DNA of 64,000 bases from Varroa destructor (Eukaryota; Arthropoda; Arachnida; Mesostigmata; Varroidae): positions 38,311,719-38,375,718 of the forward strand of contig NW_019211454.1 of NCBI RefSeq assembly GCF_002443255.2, given 5' to 3'. The notes under the pieces are model-generated. The model did no database searches. It saw only the letters and a program-made list of their open reading frames with translations, and was not told the origin of the DNA. Below are positions 60,901 through 64,000 of the stretch, piece by piece (positions within the stretch are counted from its first letter, which is position 1; the number at the start of each line of letters is the position of its first letter). The translations under genes were made by a program, and so were the position numbers.

Positions 60901-62102
60901 GGATGTGGCAACCGGAAGTAAGACTTGATCCGGTCTAATATATTTCGTAATTCACTGCACGAGAACGCCATTTGGATCGAGGACCAATTGCCTATCCTTG
61001 ACAGGTACGCGACTTCTGTTCCAGTCAACGTGCTGCACGTTGGTTAGCACGCCCATCTAGCTGCGTGTCTGGCTCTATTCACGCGACCGAATGTCTAGGT
61101 TTGTTTTCCAAGACTCAGTTAAACTCCTAAGTATGCCTATCTCAGTTCATTGTCTAGGGAGAGAGTCGAATTTTTTGTCTATCCATCTACAGCACAAATA
61201 CTTTGCACAAGTTCACCTTTATTCACTTGTGCAGACAGACAGCAGATAATAATCGTAGACTGAGGTGTATTGAAAACGAGCTCCTGTGTAAATGTTCCGA
61301 ATTGTTAAATGCAAGCGGATATTTTACAGAGCTGTTCGGTATATAAGTAGTTATAGTAATGTTTTATTGTTGTTGTTTATACCTATAGTATACTGAACGT
61401 CTCCTCCTTTACGCTTATACATACGAACCCTTACACGACTGCCTTGCAAGAAAGGCTGTCGCACGTACAGGCACGCAATGAAGCGATTAGCGCAACACAT
61501 TATGTATGTAGAAAAATCTAGTATTTCCATTACGTAAAACGGCGCGAACACTTTCACCTCCGTAAACATCATTACGTATAATGCATATAGTACATACCTT
61601 CGTGACCATTAAAAACGGCTACTCATTGTCATTCAGGCTCACTTCACACGCGGCAAAGGCCTGCTTCAGTAACCGCAATTGTTCGCCTGTTCCATTGTTA
61701 CGGCAGGTTGATTTACTTTGACAGTCCTAACGAACGTACAGGTCACCTTACCTCCATCTTCTGCGTACAATATACTGTGGAGAGTGATCGCTTAGTTTTA
61801 TATTACCCATCTATGGTATTTCGAAGACGAGGTAAGACCATGGTAGCTCGTCATCATAACAGGTATTGCTGCATACACAAAGAAGTCATCTTTCGCTTGG
61901 ATGGATAGGGACAGTGTTGGGCAGGTCATATGTTTGCCTAATGATTTCCGTTTCCCTAGCAATGCTATTTCCGGTAGTATCCGGTCTCCTTAGGCAGAAA
62001 ACGCCAACTGGAGTAAGACGCCGGCGAAGGAAGGAAAGAAAGACTGAACAGGGTGAAGGTCCACTAAGCAGAACGGGCGAGGATAAGAAGGGCAAGCTGG
62101 AA

Positions 62103-62104
<2 letters not shown>
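57986..62104. other. No gene recognised
   Basis: Contains a (TA)n tract at 58103-58118 and a (GCA)n tract at about 59321-59334. Long minus frames at 60004-60528 (174 codons) and others at 58200-58812 and 59311-59592 have no domains. The 60004 one is opposed by open plus frames, so it is treated as chance. Confidence 0.45.
58103..58118. repeat. (TA)8 microsatellite
   Basis: Pure alternating TA run. Confidence 0.93.

Positions 62105-62186
<82 letters not shown>
62105..62186. repeat. (TC)18(TA)23 compound microsatellite
   Basis: Thirty-six bases of TC run directly into 46 bases of TA, uninterrupted. This is the longest simple repeat in the window and a likely highly variable locus. The overlapping frames that read poly-Leu-Ser-Ile-Tyr are artefacts of it. 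Confidence 0.98.
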
Positions 62187-62187
<1 letters not shown>

Positions 62188-62637
62188 CCAATCGGTCAAA
62201 CTAGGTGGCAGAAGCACCAGTAGTAGCAGTCACGCTCTATACGTATATATGCACCTGTGAGAGTACTCTTACATGAACATTCAAATAGGTCTTGCATCGC
62301 AGAGGCAAGTCTTCTACGTACCTTTATCCCAATCTCGGTCGGATAAAGGCCGAGGCTTACCAAACCACACCGGCTGACCACGAACAACTGCTTCCATATT
62401 TCTGCTAAACAGGTGCAAAATTTAAAAAACCTATTTGTCATATCAATATACGTACTATGATTGGTACAAAAGATAACATGCTCTTCTTTCGCTTATATAT
62501 ATTTAGGAGACAGACAACTGACTATAACAGCCTAGATGAGCTGGCCACATAGTCCACATTAACTGTGTATCGACAGTTTTTTTAGCTTTGCGAAGCCCCT
62601 TAGGGGGCTACGAAACCTGCAGGTCCATAGGTTATCC
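62187..62637. other. No gene recognised
   Basis: A minus frame (62196-62441) has no supporting features. A 6-bp-stem hairpin (AGCCCC/GGGGCT) and the palindrome ACCTGCAGGT lie just upstream of the next candidate. Confidence 0.5.
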
Positions 62638-63543
62638 ATGGAACTGGTCGTGAACATCTACCGCTGCTCTGCCGTGTTCAGCACTGATCAAATTAACGTG
62701 GCTACCTGGCTCTGTGGCGATTTCGCTTTTACGTTCTTTGAACTACTTGTCCTTTTTGTCCTGTCGTGCTCCATAGTCGTCTACGTTCCACATAGTTCTC
62801 TCTTTTTTGCTACCGTTCTCCTTAGCATTCGTTTGCTCCGGCTTTCTTCGGCTTCAGCATGCTTCGAACTTCGTAGGCGTCGTAGACCAATCTACACCAG
62901 GCGCCCCATATAACCTCCCGTTCGGTATTGCTTTCTAGGCGAACTCCTACATCATATCTTGCTGCCTTACCTTCTTCGCCTGACTCATCTGGCCCCACTC
63001 ATACGTCACTTTTCTTCGTTCCTTTCCTTCATCTCGGTTATGCAGCTTTTATCAAATATTTCTAACAAAATCTACTTTGCTCTTCGCGACGTCGCCACCG
63101 CTTGGTGTCATAACGGTTACGGATGCCATGCGGTATTACACTTGCAGGCAGTGCGTGCGTTATTTCATCGGTTCGTTGTAATTCGTCGGAATTATACGAT
63201 GATCTGAGGCAACGGGAGCAACACGGGCAACCCTGGAAAAGTTTGGCACTGTCGGCTCCATCGTTATCAGGAAACCACTTTTATATAAGGAGCCGTAGTC
63301 AATGCTTGTACCTACGAAGACGATCTAGAACCTACTTGACCTATGCTACTAGCTACTTGTGGGCCACTTCCAGCCAATACAGAGACGGCGGCACCGCTAA
63401 CAGCGCCTCCCTATGCCGTTCTCGTTCAGTGCAATAGATATACCAGTTGTGATAAAAAGTTGAGACTTGAACCTAAGGAGCATGGCCAGAAGTCTGTTGG
63501 CTGGCTTGCATTCGATCTTGAGTCAAAGGAATTAACCTCCTGA
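62638..63543 (+). CDS. Candidate gene or decaying gene, two-span membrane-like N-terminus
   Basis: ATG at 62638 (G at +4) begins MELVVNIYRCSAVFSTDQIN and runs 91 codons with two hydrophobic spans (FFELLVLFVLSCSIVVYV; SSLFFATVLLSIRLL) and a basic end. The same frame then continues to 63543 with only four internal stops (62911, 63205, 63286, 63337) in about 300 codons, fewer than base composition would predict. The last segment, after 63340, reads like ordinary protein (NRYTSCDKKLRLEPKEHGQK...) and ends in TGA. Three readings are possible: a small 91-residue membrane protein alone; a multi-exon gene whose introns I could not place; or a pseudogene with accumulated stops. An alternative frame at 63123-63437 also opens with ATG. 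No family is recognised. Confidence 0.25.
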
Positions 63544-64000
63544 TGAGTGTGTCTTAAGCAATCGACTCTTTTTTTTTTTTCTACTTTCCTGTGCTTTACA
63601 ATATACTAGGTAATTTACTCGTTATACTCGTTTTGCAGAGCGTGCCAATGTACTTATGCGTTATTGTATAAGCATTGATTTAATAGATCTTGAACGCGTT
63701 GTATTGAAGGACTGGCTTCTATCTTATGTCGTATGCCTGCTCCACGTTCATAAGGATGCTGATCTACGTGAAAAAAAATAGTTGTAGGCTCCTGAAGCTA
63801 TTATTATTTCGGTTTTCATGAGTACCACGAAAGTATCTAGTTGCTTTCATACCATAGACTTGCTTCGTTATGAAAACGGAGCAGCGACGCCAACAATAGA
63901 TATTCAACGCGTATTCATCGGTGGCCAACCATTGTTAATCAGAGCGTACTGGGCTCGTACAAAGAATATAAGGTCCATTAATAATATCCTGCAGGCAAAT
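63544..64000. other. No gene recognised (right end)
   Basis: AT-rich sequence with a 12-base poly(T) near 63570 and broken frames. Confidence 0.6.

Noticed and set aside
61866..62204. Overlapping frames through the TC/TA array
   Set aside because: They are produced by the microsatellite (Leu-Ser and Ile-Tyr repeats).
62590..62606. GC-rich hairpin followed by other bases as a bacterial-type terminator
   Set aside because: The window is eukaryotic, and no T tract follows the hairpin.
1..64000. CRISPR arrays, operons, phage or integrated viral gene sets, rRNA genes
   Set aside because: Read for direct-repeat arrays, packed same-strand frames and conserved RNA cores; none were seen.

Overview
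This is eukaryotic nuclear DNA, most likely from an invertebrate and probably an arthropod. The base composition is moderately AT-rich with no tight packing of reading frames. There are many (TA)n, (GA/TC)n and trinucleotide microsatellites, long homopolymers, one 100-N assembly gap, and a decayed mariner-type transposase. None of this shows operons, ribosome-binding sites, tRNAs, rRNAs, CRISPR arrays or a compact viral or bacterial layout. I cannot name the species. A chelicerate or other arthropod is a guess from the mariner relic and general texture.

No gene was identified by family. The longest reading frames reach about 100-190 codons. By my rough estimate from base composition, that is what chance gives in 64 kb read in six frames. 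Many of the longest sit in GC-rich patches where several frames are open together. I therefore list only the frames that look best (a real ATG with good context, plausible splice signals, membrane segments, or two segments joined by a phase-matched intron), all at low confidence. The best are a membrane-protein-like last exon on the minus strand (29220-29489), a glycosylation-site plus membrane-segment first-exon candidate (29735-29891), a two-exon candidate on the plus strand (41713-42323), and a long, mostly open plus-strand frame near the right end (62638-63543).

Layout: 1-2.8 kb, quiet sequence. 2.8-3.3 kb, mariner relic. 3.3-19.8 kb, intergenic or intronic DNA with a GC-richer island at 4.8-5.2 kb, a (TAC)19 array at 11.06 kb and a GC-richer patch at 14.5-15.7 kb. 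19.8-24 kb, scattered weak ORFs and hairpins. 24-29 kb, quiet. 29.0-30.5 kb, the most gene-like patch of the left half. 30.5-41.6 kb, mostly quiet with weak ORFs at 34.2, 36.0 and 38.7 kb. 41.7-45.7 kb, a candidate gene and two ORFs. 45.7-53.2 kb, quiet, with the N gap inside a short inverted repeat and a striking 19-bp-stem hairpin at 51.4 kb. 53.2-54.3 kb, conflicting exon signals on both strands. 56.6-57.9 kb, GC-rich first-exon-like DNA. 58-62.6 kb, quiet, with a (TC)18(TA)23 compound array. 62.6-63.5 kb, gene-like region.

I saw no coherent new system. The observations most worth checking are the mariner relic, the foldback around the gap, the 51.4 kb hairpin, a related palindrome present twice (24.0 and 43.9 kb), and the exon candidates, which RNA evidence or relatives' genomes would settle quickly.
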